Source: Bacteroides sp. (GTDB lineage Bacteria > Bacteroidota > Bacteroidia > Bacteroidales > Bacteroidaceae). From it: a DNA stretch of 64,000 bases. This document shows positions 27,838 to 36,878 of the stretch, piece by piece. How positions within the stretch are numbered: position 1 is the stretch's first letter; each line of letters begins with the position of its first letter. Made by a program: the position numbers and the translations under genes. The notes beneath the pieces were generated by a model. It was given only the letters and a program-made list of their open reading frames with translations, searched no databases and had not been told where the DNA came from. The stretch lies in contig JAJQDI010000023.1 of the NCBI GenBank assembly GCA_021202275.1, positions 62,001 to 126,000 on the forward strand. Reading direction: 5' to 3'.

Positions 27838-28786
27838 CTGTCGTTATTTTTCTTTTGAGTGTTGAATTGACTCCCAGTATGCAGGGAAGTTGTGGATGGC
27901 TGGGGCGGCAGCTCCGGTCTTCCTGCCGGGGTATTACCACGATCCGGAAGTCTGCACTGTGGGGAAGGAACAGCCGGAGCAGCTCTTCCAGGATCCGGCG
28001 GCGTTCTCCTCCCGGAAGCAACTCTTTGAGATGCTCCCGATGCGGTGTCACACCCACCCGGATATACCGGTCGGGGAATGTCCCTTTCAGCAGTGCGTTT
28101 ACTCCCAGCCGCATGGCACCCAGTCGTGGATACCTCACCTGCGGTATCTCCCGGCTCCCGGCCCACGCGAGGTGAATGCCGTATCCGGTGATCCGGGAAA
28201 TGGCTCCTGCAATGTCCCGGTGGCGGTTGCGTATGTCGGAGACATGGGGGATCGTGCGTACAAACAGTAGCGCCGTGCGCAGATCCATCTGCCGGACCAC
28301 CGGCCAGAGTTGTGCCAGCGTATCTGCCAGTGTGCGGTGTTTGCCGGGACGGTCGTAACCGAGTTCGGTCAGTTGCAGGTCTATCCGGGTACGCTCTACC
28401 TCGGCCTCATACAAGGAGAAAAACCTCCGGATGTAAAACTCCTTTTTCTGCTGGTCCCGCAGCGTTTCCAATACCCGTTCGCGGGAGTTGCTTTTCTGCC
28501 CGGCGGTATCGTGAAACAATCCTTCGGGCAGGTTGTCGTAGATACCCGGCCGGTTGGTACGCATCAGCAGCACATCCTTTCCGTTGCCTTCGTAGTCCCG
28601 TTTCACATCCACCTCCACGATCTCTTTATCGGTCTTCCGCGCGCCCGGCTGCCGGCGCAGCACCACGATCCGGTCGGGGTCGATGCCGTTGTCTACCATC
28701 CCCGCCGCCACCACATCGCTGCGCAGGTCGCTGCCGATTGTATTGATGTATTCCAGGTTTTCTCTGTCTATCATCTGCTGCGGCAT
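27818..28786 (-). CDS. tssG: TssG, T6SS baseplate subunit
   Basis: 322 residues from MPQQMIDREN. Upstream in-frame codons are inside tssK and are not coding; the start overlaps the tssK stop as TAATG. The C-terminal LLRLFLPHSADFRIVV resembles the conserved end of TssG. TssG with TssF, TssE and TssK makes the wedge of the baseplate. Its place directly after tssK supports the assignment. Confidence 0.78.
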   Translation of the reverse strand: MPQQMIDRENLEYINTIGSDLRSDVVAAGMVDNGIDPDRIVVLRRQPGARKTDKEIVEVDVKRDYEGNGKDVLLMRTNRPGIYDNLPEGLFHDTAGQKSNSRERVLETLRDQQKKEFYIRRFFSLYEAEVERTRIDLQLTELGYDRPGKHRTLADTLAQLWPVVRQMDLRTALLFVRTIPHVSDIRNRHRDIAGAISRITGYGIHLAWAGSREIPQVRYPRLGAMRLGVNALLKGTFPDRYIRVGVTPHREHLKELLPGGERRRILEELLRLFLPHSADFRIVVIPRQEDRSCRPSHPQLPCILGVNSTLKRKITTDESKEQ

Positions 28787-29937
28787 TAATCGGTGATACT
28801 CCAGGATCTTTTGGGTGTGCCCGATTCCATCTCCTGGCTGCGTTCCGAAACCACAATGCTCTCCTTGTGTTGTCCGATGAATTCCAGGCGGGCCAGCCGT
28901 TCCCACAGTTCGGAGAGGGTACGCAGGAAGTTCTCGCTTCGTACCATCATGGCCCGCAGGTTGTCGTGCTCATACATGATCTCCAGCGTGTCGGCCAGCA
29001 GTTCTTTGAACGATCCGGGCGATACATCGGTCCATTCGTAGAAGTACTTCAGCATCTCCTCCTGCTGGCGGCTGCTGATCAGCGTAAGGGCAGCGTAGCA
29101 GGTATGGGCCGTACTGGCCACGTAATTGATGATCTCCACCGGAGGTGCCAGCCGACCCCTGTTGCGGAAATCGAAATAGATCCGGGCGATGTAGAGCAGC
29201 AGGTCGCGGCACATGCCCTGTATGTTCACGGCCAGTTCGCTGCGGTTGGCACGCTCCTGTATCTTGTCTATAATGGCTTTGGACGATTTTTCCAGGCTGC
29301 TAAACATTGTAGCAAACCGGTTGTAATAGTCGGTCAGGTCGGGGTGCGACGACATACTGGCGCACGGCGGTATATACTGGCTGTCTACCACATAGCGTTC
29401 GCCGTCTTTACGCAGCCTTCCAATCGTGAGGAAATGGTGTCCAAACTCCTGCGTGTTGATCTCTCCTGCCGGCATCACATAGAGCGCGTAGGTACTCTGG
29501 CAGTCAGGATGGCGCGGCGGCTGCTCGTTGGGGTCGGGAATCCCTGAGGGAGTGCGTTTGAAGGGGTCTACCGAGAGGATGATGTCCCACTGCCGTATGT
29601 CGCGGTTGCGTACATTGGTATCCTGTGCAGGCGAATAGCTTTTGATCAGGGGGCCGCCGTTTTCCTGCGCTTCAAAGCAGATGCGGAATCCGGAAGCGGT
29701 CACGGCGTTGCAACTGTACAGGTTCACCTCGATGTGCCCGGTGACGTGCTCGTTCACCCGGATGCCGTTGTAACTATCTGCGGCGGTTCCGGCCGGCAGC
29801 AATCCGTAGTTGCAGCCGTTCAGTCCCAGCCCTGCTGTATCCGCAATCGCGGAGAGAAAGAAGTTTTCGCTCTGGATAAACTGGTCGGCCCGTATCTCCA
29901 TGCTGTCTACCCAGTTCACCTGTTTTATTCTGCTCAT
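28786..29937 (-). CDS. tssK: TssK, T6SS baseplate subunit
   Basis: 383 residues, in the usual range for Bacteroidota TssK. The opening QVNWVDSMEIRADQFIQSENFF resembles the TssK start (V-W-G-L-QHFQ in proteobacteria), and HHFLTIGRLRKDGERYVVDSQYIPPC is the shoulder region typical of the family. It connects the baseplate to the envelope complex; in T6SS-iii TssN makes the contact. It lies 14 bp after the restored tssN end. Confidence 0.88.
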   Translation of the reverse strand: MSRIKQVNWVDSMEIRADQFIQSENFFLSAIADTAGLGLNGCNYGLLPAGTAADSYNGIRVNEHVTGHIEVNLYSCNAVTASGFRICFEAQENGGPLIKSYSPAQDTNVRNRDIRQWDIILSVDPFKRTPSGIPDPNEQPPRHPDCQSTYALYVMPAGEINTQEFGHHFLTIGRLRKDGERYVVDSQYIPPCASMSSHPDLTDYYNRFATMFSSLEKSSKAIIDKIQERANRSELAVNIQGMCRDLLLYIARIYFDFRNRGRLAPPVEIINYVASTAHTCYAALTLISSRQQEEMLKYFYEWTDVSPGSFKELLADTLEIMYEHDNLRAMMVRSENFLRTLSELWERLARLEFIGQHKESIVVSERSQEMESGTPKRSWSITD

Positions 29938-29951
29938 ATCGTGTGTATGTA

Positions 29952-30804
29952 TTAGTTTGTATATTTCTTTACCCGTTGTGCTACGATCAGGTCTTTTTCC
30001 CGGATGCCATTCTCTTTCACGGTCTTTTCAAAGTCCAGGTAGTTCCGGGGAGCCAGCATCCAGGACTTCACGTAAAAGATCCAGCCACCCCCCCTCTCCG
30101 TATACATCAATGGGGGTATGTGCCGATTTGATGTTGTAGTCCTCGAACAGTAGTTTGATCCAGTCTCCCAGCAGCATCTCATCCGGTACCTTGGCATTGA
30201 TACGGATGGGCTCGGCATCCTCTTCCTGTTTGAATACCTGCATGGTCACTACTTTCAGCTTGCTGTGGTCGATGTCTTCGGGTGCGGAGTATCCTGATGT
30301 ACGATCGTATTCCCATACTTTATAGATAAGTGAGGGAATATGGATCAAAATCTCATAGCTGCGTACCAATAAAGAGATCAGCAGGAAAGGGAGCAGGGTA
30401 GTGGTGGCCCAGAGTCCGTATTTGAGTTCGTTGCAGAGATTGAACAGCAACGTAAACAGCAATACAGATACTGCCAGTTGAAATAAAATATATCCTATCT
30501 TTATGTGATATTTCACCTCCTTTTTATTAAAGACCCAAAGCAGCAACCGGTAGTTCCAGTAACCGGCAATCAGATAAGCAGTGGCAAGGGCCATGTAACC
30601 ATAAGGCATAAAGTTGTAGTCCAGAAAACCCAGTAAGGCACCGCTCACCAATATAAGAATGCTCAGTAAAGTGTAGGTGACAAGGCGTTTGTTTCTTAAC
30701 AGATTGTTTTTCTTCCCGATAAAAAAACTTACGCCTATCAGCACCATAGCCAGTAATGGATAGATAAGATAAGTCGTAAACAAAAATAGTAGTGAGCCGT
30801 TCAT
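29952..30804 (-). CDS. tssN: TssN, T6SS-iii inner membrane protein (frameshifted)
   Basis: TssN is the inner membrane part of the Bacteroidota envelope complex and docks the baseplate. Six or so membrane segments fill the first 160 residues, and a cytoplasmic domain follows. As read, the frame ends at 30028. At a C7 run (30088-30094, G7 in the mRNA) removing one base restores a continuation GGGWIFYVKSWMLAP to a stop at 29952, giving about 283 residues. That second frame starts 14 bp before tssK, as expected. Without correction the product would lose its conserved C-terminus. Confidence 0.82.
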
Positions 30805-30840
30805 TGAATTATTATATATGTTGTTTGTTATTTATTTTAT

Positions 30841-30877
30841 TCAGTTCGGCGGAGTTGGCGTCGAAACTGTGATTTGC
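30841..30877 (-). pseudogene. Short remnant of the lipase effector tail (third copy)
   Basis: Just behind the second TPR gene the minus strand encodes NHSFDANSAEL and then leaves homology. The same sequence, DNHSFDTNSPEL, lies near the end of the lipase effector. It marks the edge of a duplicated effector-tail plus immunity unit. Confidence 0.55.
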
Positions 30878-31681
30878 TCAGTCCTCACAATCCTCGCACA
30901 AGGGCAACAGGAGATTCGCTTGCAGACATCCCAGTGCACTGCTTTTCCGCCAGTCATCACAGGCGCCTTTCTTGTCACCTGACTGGTTGCGTGCCAGTCC
31001 CCTGCCATAGTATAATTCGTAATCGTCAGGAAAATGACTAATCCCTTCTCCATACGCTTCTGCTGCTTCTTTAAATCGTTTCAAATCGTACAAGGCACGA
31101 CCGAGATTATTGTAAGTGTCCTGATCTTTAGGATCTAACTTTATTGCCATGCGGTAGTCTGAAATTTCACCTTCAAAATCTCCTATAGCAAATCTTGCAA
31201 GACCACGGTTATAGTAAAAAATAGCAAAATGTGGATTTATTTCTATGGCTTTGTCGTAATCTTTTATTGCCTCTTTCTTGTCCCCTAAGCTTGATTTGGC
31301 ATTTCCGCGGGCAAAATATGAATCACTCTTTAGTGAATCAATTTTTATTGCCGTATTAAAATCTATAATAGCCTCTTTTTTATTTCCAATAAAAGACTTT
31401 ACTACACCTCTATTGTGATAGGCGATTGCATAATTAGGTGAAATCCTGACAGCCTGCGTATAGTCTTCTATGGCTCCTTGTTTATCCCCCTTGGCAGATT
31501 TTATTTTTCCATTGTCTTTATATATCACAGCCAATGAATCTATATCTTTCATGAGCTCTGTATTGGTTACACTGACATATTCGACAGCCAAAGAGTCTGT
31601 CTGCTTTTTGTTTGACAAGCCTATACAACTCTTGCAGCATAGACATAATACCACTATATAAATGTGACTCAATACTTTCAT
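30878..31681 (-). CDS. TPR lipoprotein, putative lipase immunity protein (copy 2)
   Basis: 267 residues with a signal ending in CCKSC and four to five TPR units (for example DKQGAIEDYTQAVRISPNYAIAYHNRGV). Its last 90 residues are almost identical to the neighbouring copy at 31.8 kb, including the end SALGCLQANLLLPLCEDCED. TPR or Sel1-repeat periplasmic proteins often act as immunity to T6SS lipase effectors. The position right behind such an effector supports this role, but it is an inference. Confidence 0.78.
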   Translation of the reverse strand: MKVLSHIYIVVLCLCCKSCIGLSNKKQTDSLAVEYVSVTNTELMKDIDSLAVIYKDNGKIKSAKGDKQGAIEDYTQAVRISPNYAIAYHNRGVVKSFIGNKKEAIIDFNTAIKIDSLKSDSYFARGNAKSSLGDKKEAIKDYDKAIEINPHFAIFYYNRGLARFAIGDFEGEISDYRMAIKLDPKDQDTYNNLGRALYDLKRFKEAAEAYGEGISHFPDDYELYYGRGLARNQSGDKKGACDDWRKSSALGCLQANLLLPLCEDCED

Positions 31682-31683
31682 AA

Positions 31684-31794
31684 TTAATTCTCTCTTTCTG
31701 TTTTTTGATTTTTCCTTTCAAACGGTTTAATCCTTCCTTCGTCGATAGCCTGTTGTATCAGTTCCGGGGAGTTGGCGTTGAAACTATGGTTTGC
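31684..31794 (-). pseudogene. Remnant of the lipase effector C-terminus (second copy)
   Basis: Between the two TPR genes the minus strand encodes NHSFNANSPELIQQAIDEGR, then IKPFER and a stop at 31684, 3 bp before the next ATG. This duplicates the end of the lipase effector (NHSFDTNSPELIQQAIDEGR). It has no start of its own. Confidence 0.75.
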
Positions 31795-32421
31795 TTAGTC
31801 CTCACAATCTTCGCACAAGGGCAACAGGAGGTTTGCCTGCAGACATCCCAGTGCACTGCTTTTTCGCCAATCCTCGCAGGCGCCTTTTTTATCACCTGAC
31901 TGGTTGCGTGCCAGTCCCCTGCCATAGTATAATCCACAATCTTCTGGAAAATGACTAATCCCTTCTCCATACGCTTCTGCCGCTTCTTTAAATCGTTTCA
32001 AATCGTACAAGGCACGGCCGAGGTTGTTGTACGCATTGTAGTATGTCGGATTTATCCTTATCGCCATATGATAGTCATGAATCTCTCCTTCAAAATCCCC
32101 TATTGCAGATTTAGCAATACCCCGGTTATTATAATAAACAGCAAAATGTGGATTTATTTCTATGGCTTTGTCATAATCCTCAATTGCGCCCTTTTTATTT
32201 CCTAGATTGGACTTCACTACTCCCCTGTTGTAATATGCGGTGTCATATTGAGGATTTAGCTCTATAGCTTTTGTATAAGCTTTGATAGCCTCTTGTTTGT
32301 CACCTTCTGCACTCAGGCTCTTGCCTAATTCTTTATAATACTTTGCGTCATGATTCTGTTCTTGAGCGCATGAGTACATACACATAATAAACGTGACTGA
32401 TGTAAATATATATTTTTTCAT
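31795..32421 (-). CDS. TPR lipoprotein, putative lipase immunity protein (copy 1)
   Basis: 208 residues with a lipobox MYSCA near residue 16 and four TPR units (GDKQEAIKAYTKAIELNPQYDTAYYNRGV and repeats). It is shorter than copy 2 because it has one unit fewer and a short linker. It starts 6 bp after the restored stop of the lipase effector. It is proposed as the cognate immunity protein, located in the periplasm where a phospholipase would act. Confidence 0.8.
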   Translation of the reverse strand: MKKYIFTSVTFIMCMYSCAQEQNHDAKYYKELGKSLSAEGDKQEAIKAYTKAIELNPQYDTAYYNRGVVKSNLGNKKGAIEDYDKAIEINPHFAVYYNNRGIAKSAIGDFEGEIHDYHMAIRINPTYYNAYNNLGRALYDLKRFKEAAEAYGEGISHFPEDCGLYYGRGLARNQSGDKKGACEDWRKSSALGCLQANLLLPLCEDCED

Positions 32422-32426
32422 AGTTA

Positions 32427-34447
32427 TTAGAATTCTGTTTCTTCAATCTTTTCAAACGGTTTAATCCTTCCTTCGTCAATAGCCTGTTGTATCAGTTCCG
32501 GGGAGTTAGTGTCGAAACTGTGGTTATCTACTCCGTCGGTTAAGTATTTTATACCTTCCCTAAATACAATACCTCCTATGGGGCCTGCCAATGCGTTCCC
32601 TGCGGCACCCCCCAGTTTTTTGCATTTGGAGCCGTTCTATCGGCCTTCGTTCGTGCATTGAATGCCTCAATTCCTTCGATTTCTTTGGTTAGCCTGTCTA
32701 TTTCCAAGTCAATCTTTTTCAGATTGGGGCTCCTGAAGTCGGGAGTGTTCACATCTACCGCATACGGGTATTCTTTCAGTAAGGGAGAGTTTGATTCCCT
32801 GTTGAAATTTGCTACAAAATTCTTGAACCCTACTCCCTCGAAAAGGATATGCATCTCTTCGAGCCGCATAGTATTTATGTTTTTCAGTTTGATAGCTGCA
32901 GGAGGATTATTTAAATATTCCTGATAAGTCAGAATTTTAAATTCGGGCAATGTAGAAATCTTCCGGTAGCCTGAAAGTTCATAGGCTATAGTATGGATGG
33001 CGACTCTGGTGTTGTCCTGATCCCTGTTTGTAGAAGTTTGTGCAGGAACCATTTTCATGGGCATTTCCGCATTAGAAATGATACTGCGCAGTTTCCTGAG
33101 CATCGATATCCGGTGTGAGCAGTGGTTGCGGTATTCGAATCGTTTTTTTTCGTTGGCATTTATCCGGGATAGTATTTCGACATTGACATCCTTATTATAG
33201 GCGAAACAGGACGTTTCGGAGGTCATTCTTGAACTCTCGAGGATACCGTCTCCCACCTTGGCAATACCGTCGACCCTGTCGTACCTGTTGTATAAAGACA
33301 AGTGTTTTATTTTATTCTTTAATTGCCAGTTTGCCGGATTCTCCGGATTAAAGTATGTGTAAGTATGTACTTCCATCGAAGGGGGACTATAGACCCCGCC
33401 TCCAGGGAGTATTCTAAAGGTAATCTTCATTTCCTTCTCTTCTCTCAAGCCTGGTATAACAGTCTCAGTTGTAAAGATTGTTTCATTAAACACCGGAGTT
33501 CCCACTGTAATAACATATATGGTTGAAATGGACACTTCTTTTGCCAGCATATCTGCCGTCATGATAGCCACATTGCCCCCGTGGCTGTGTCCCACAAGGA
33601 CGATCTCTCCAAACCCTCTTGCTTTCTCTTTGACATACGCACATAACCTTTTCGCTACCGGCCATCTGTCTTTCAATACATTGAACTGTGTGGCTTCCTT
33701 TCCCCAGTCAAATCCGGTATCGACCGCGTCAGGAAAAGTTATCTGATTCAACGTTTCGACCCCTTCCGGCCATTTTTTCCATCTTTCGGGAGTCGAGGTT
33801 GTTCCATGTATATAGAAAGCCATCCTCTTCGAATTATTGACACCTAAGGGTGCTACGTTTACTTTTGCAGAAACCTTGTCGGTAGGGTCATTCAGGTGCG
33901 GCATCAAAAGAACCTTTTTGCCTGCCCATTCCTGTTTCATCTCCACCGTAATCCTGTCAGACATCACCGGATAGCCGTCCTCAGACAAAAGCAACTCTTC
34001 CTTTCCGTCGACCCTGATTTGCCATTTTATACTTTGTCTGGTCGAGTCGTTGACCTTCCTTGTATCGATGGAGTAGGCTGTCACCCGGAATTCTACCTTA
34101 TCCCATACCAGGGCATTGCAGGATTTGGGTTCAACATCCCGGATCAGTATCTGTTGAGGCTTCGGCTGTACATAACAGGAGATCTCCTGCCTGAGGTAAC
34201 CAAATTGCCATGCAAGCTGGACACCTTCTCTATAGGCGGTAAAAACAACGATCTTATCGATATACTCTTCTCCAAGTGTGTATGTGATGCGCCTGCCTGC
34301 TCCTATTTCCTCAGAACTGGCCGGAGATCCCAGAACCTTCATTTCCCATTTAATTTCTTCTTCCGATAGTAATGTACCTGACAGAAGGGTGACCTCCAGA
34401 GGAAATTCCTTTCCGGCAATCACAATCTTTTGATAATCAATCGACAT
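32427..34447 (-). CDS. T6SS lipase effector (alpha/beta hydrolase), frameshifted near the end
   Basis: Residues 1-200 are beta-rich Ig-like modules. Residues 205-300 form an alpha/beta hydrolase core with an HG oxyanion motif (FYIHG, 211-215) and the nucleophile elbow GHSHGG (286-291, Ser288), as in Tle-type T6SS phospholipases. As read, the frame stops at 32576. One extra base at the A6/G6 runs near 32612-32623 restores a glycine-rich segment (LGGAAGNALAGPIGGIVF) and an end at 32427, giving about 673 residues. No secretion signal is present; delivery would be by the T6SS. Two TPR immunity candidates follow. Confidence 0.8.
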
Positions 34448-34991
34448 TGCTGTGTTGTTTTTGGTTTATTTCTTTGAATTCCACCCTGATCACAGGGCTC
34501 TTACTTACTATATAACCGGTTTCCCGGCCGATATAGAGAGTGTCTGCCGGAACGGGTGCGGAATATCGGTTTTTAAGTAAAACCTCTTGTTTCTCAAAAT
34601 CGACAGATGCGGGGATCGGATCAAATTCCTCGTAGGTACCGTAAGTGATATAAAGACACTGGCGGGCTTTGTTGTAAAATATATAACTGCTGCCACCACC
34701 GGCATTATTATATACCTCAAAACAATTATAACCAGACGTGTGATCCCCGGCACTGAAAAGGAATGTGATGGATGAACCGTCTGCGGTGAACAGCGTGTAC
34801 AGGGTAGTTACTTTACCCTGCCGGCAAAGGATCAGTTCGTCCTTTTCCGTGGAAGGCCATTGCGTACTACGGACATATATCGTATCTATGCCTGTACGCA
34901 CCTCCGGTGGTTCACCGGCCGACTGAGCACAACACATATTACTCAATAGCCATACAAATGCTATGGCAAACGAACTCATTCTTTTTTTCAT
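34437..34991 (-). CDS. Secreted protein, putative immunity to the M23 effector
   Basis: 184 residues from MKKRMSSFAIAFVWLL with a Sec signal ending near CCAQSA, so periplasmic (or a lipoprotein via MCC). The frame can start at 34997, overlapping the M23 gene's stop by 4 bp. No family is recognised. It directly follows a peptidoglycan peptidase effector, the standard place for an immunity gene. It overlaps the lipase gene start by about 10 bp. Confidence 0.65.
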   Translation of the reverse strand: MKKRMSSFAIAFVWLLSNMCCAQSAGEPPEVRTGIDTIYVRSTQWPSTEKDELILCRQGKVTTLYTLFTADGSSITFLFSAGDHTSGYNCFEVYNNAGGGSSYIFYNKARQCLYITYGTYEEFDPIPASVDFEKQEVLLKNRYSAPVPADTLYIGRETGYIVSKSPVIRVEFKEINQKQHSNVD

Positions 34992-34993
34992 TA

Positions 34994-35926
34994 TCAAAAA
35001 ACCGCCATTAATGTTTCGTTATTGTCTGCATCGACTTTTTTCACTCCGACTGCTGCCTGATTTGTTTTAGATTCATCCTGGGAGTAAAATTTGGTCGCAA
35101 CGATGTTGTTCGGGTTCTCCCTGCCTGTCATCCCGGTTCCCGGCTTCGATGCCGTCCTGCATTCAAAATGCAGGTGCTGGTCATTGCCGGTATATGAACT
35201 GGCATTGCCGGTAATGCCGCTTTGCCCGAGTACATCTCCTTTATTTACCGTATCGCCCACAGCAACGTCGATTTCGGATAGATGGGCATAAAAGGCATAA
35301 TACGTACTGTTGTCAATTTTCACTACCAACTGTTTGCCGTAATCACCCTCTGCCGGATCTACAATCCGGTCTACCTTCCCGTTTGAAACCGCATAAATAT
35401 CGGTTCCGTCAGCGGCATAATAATCGAATCCCTGGTGATTTTTGGTGGAACTGTTTCTCACTTTTCCAAACAGGTGACTTGCCTTGTTGTACCGGATCTG
35501 CATATTTTCCAGCGGATCGCCGAACTGGGCCTCTATATGCACCTCAGGACAGGAATCGGGTTTTACGATGTCATCCGTTACGACGACGGTAAGGTCTTTA
35601 TCTTTCCAGTCTGCTAAAATATCAAAAGGATCGGTTTTTCCCATGCAATTTGTCACTTTTACTGAAAAAGTTTGCAGGTCTTCCTCACCACCCACTTCCC
35701 TGACAGCGATTTGTATGTTCGTTCCGTTCGGAACATTTTCGGTAGCAAGTTTTATGATCGCTTTTGCTTTTACCAGATATCCTGTTGCCGATGCTTCAGC
35801 TTTGTTCAGCCATTCTATCTGGGTCACTTCAAGCGGCTCTGAAGTTTCCGTAAGTTCTATGGCAACCACCTCAGTCTGTGAGCAAGGTTGCTTCAGGTCA
35901 TCGCTAATGTTTACACTGTTACACAT
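34994..35926 (-). CDS. M23 peptidase effector of the T6SS
   Basis: 310 residues without a signal peptide. The C-terminal half is a LytM/M23 zinc endopeptidase with NHQGFD (His164, Asp168) and HLHF (251-253), plus the expected YAHL His near 215. Such enzymes cut peptide cross-links in peptidoglycan. The N-terminal 150 residues form a beta-rich domain of unknown role, perhaps for loading. It is preceded by a DUF4123 adaptor and a small protein, and followed by a secreted immunity candidate. Confidence 0.85.
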   Translation of the reverse strand: MCNSVNISDDLKQPCSQTEVVAIELTETSEPLEVTQIEWLNKAEASATGYLVKAKAIIKLATENVPNGTNIQIAVREVGGEEDLQTFSVKVTNCMGKTDPFDILADWKDKDLTVVVTDDIVKPDSCPEVHIEAQFGDPLENMQIRYNKASHLFGKVRNSSTKNHQGFDYYAADGTDIYAVSNGKVDRIVDPAEGDYGKQLVVKIDNSTYYAFYAHLSEIDVAVGDTVNKGDVLGQSGITGNASSYTGNDQHLHFECRTASKPGTGMTGRENPNNIVATKFYSQDESKTNQAAVGVKKVDADNNETLMAVF

Positions 35927-36275
35927 CCTGTTTTTGTTTTTCGTGGGTTAATTCCAAAAAATCCTGTAGCCGGTCTATTTTATCACGTTGTTTGTCCGGT
36001 GAGCTCAATATATTTATGATATCTCCCGATAGAGGTACCTCCTGCAACAGCGGGTAGGAGAAACTCAGTTGGAGGAATTTTAAAATAGGCTCCACCTCGG
36101 TAAAACCAAATACGATGATATGTTCGGTTTGCCGGTGGACGATCTCTCTGATCATCCCCTCAGCTACTTCGGGCGAATCCAGGCGTTGTATAATGGATTT
36201 GCATACCTGGCGTTCAAACTCGGCCCGCCGGGTTGCCTTCATGTTGGCTAACTGTTGGTTACTGATGGTCCACAT
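35919..36275 (-). CDS. Small conserved T6SS-locus protein, unknown
   Basis: 118 residues, acidic and helical, with no signal peptide (starts MWTISNQQLANMKATRRAEFE). No family is recognised. It lies 10 bp after the DUF4123 adaptor and overlaps the M23 effector by 8 bp, so it probably helps load that effector. This role is inferred from position only. Confidence 0.65.
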   Translation of the reverse strand: MWTISNQQLANMKATRRAEFERQVCKSIIQRLDSPEVAEGMIREIVHRQTEHIIVFGFTEVEPILKFLQLSFSYPLLQEVPLSGDIINILSSPDKQRDKIDRLQDFLELTHEKQKQDV

Positions 36276-36285
36276 AACATTTGTC

Positions 36286-36810
36286 TTATAAAATATGTAT
36301 ATCCAGCCTGCACGCAGACTTTGAAAACCGGTACAACTTCTCTTCTCCGAATCCGTCTCTGGAGAGTTTTATGTAATGGATCATAGAGAAAAATTCTTTT
36401 GATTGCTCTTCCGTTAGATTCGGCAAGATGTAAGGCAGTACCAGAGGGTCATAAAACCGGAAATACATAAAATCACCGGATTCATCTTTCACCCTCAGGA
36501 ATCTCCTCAGGTGTTTTCGCAGGTCGTCTATGGAGGCATCCGATGCCAGCCAGGTAACTCGTCTGGCTGTTTGTCTTTTATTTGTCTGACGTTGGATCCA
36601 TTTTTCAAAATCGCTCTCTTTTTCCACAGCAAACAGAAACGGGGCTACCCCATGAAGTTCTTCTGCCGCTTTGCCCCTGAAAAGAGATCTGTATTCCTTA
36701 CACAGGTCTCTGGCTCTGTCCATGTCCTCCTCCCAGAGGGCCGCGTCCATCAAAACATACTCCGGAGTTATCTCTCCGATTTCGCCGGTTGGGTACACTG
36801 AATATTCCAT
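36286..36810 (-). CDS. DUF4123 T6SS effector chaperone (TEC/Tap-like adaptor)
   Basis: 174 residues that fit DUF4123: YVLMDAALWE at the start, LHGVAPFLFAVEK, then RVTWLASDASIDDLRKHLRRFLRVKDESGDFMYFRFYDPLVLPYILPNL. Such adaptors load effectors onto VgrG. Here it precedes the M23 effector, which is its likely client. Confidence 0.85.
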   Translation of the reverse strand: MEYSVYPTGEIGEITPEYVLMDAALWEEDMDRARDLCKEYRSLFRGKAAEELHGVAPFLFAVEKESDFEKWIQRQTNKRQTARRVTWLASDASIDDLRKHLRRFLRVKDESGDFMYFRFYDPLVLPYILPNLTEEQSKEFFSMIHYIKLSRDGFGEEKLYRFSKSACRLDIHIL

Positions 36811-36878
36811 GAGCGTATATTTAAGTTCTACTTATTTTTTATACTGCCTGTCTTTATAAATAACACCTTTGTTGTCAG

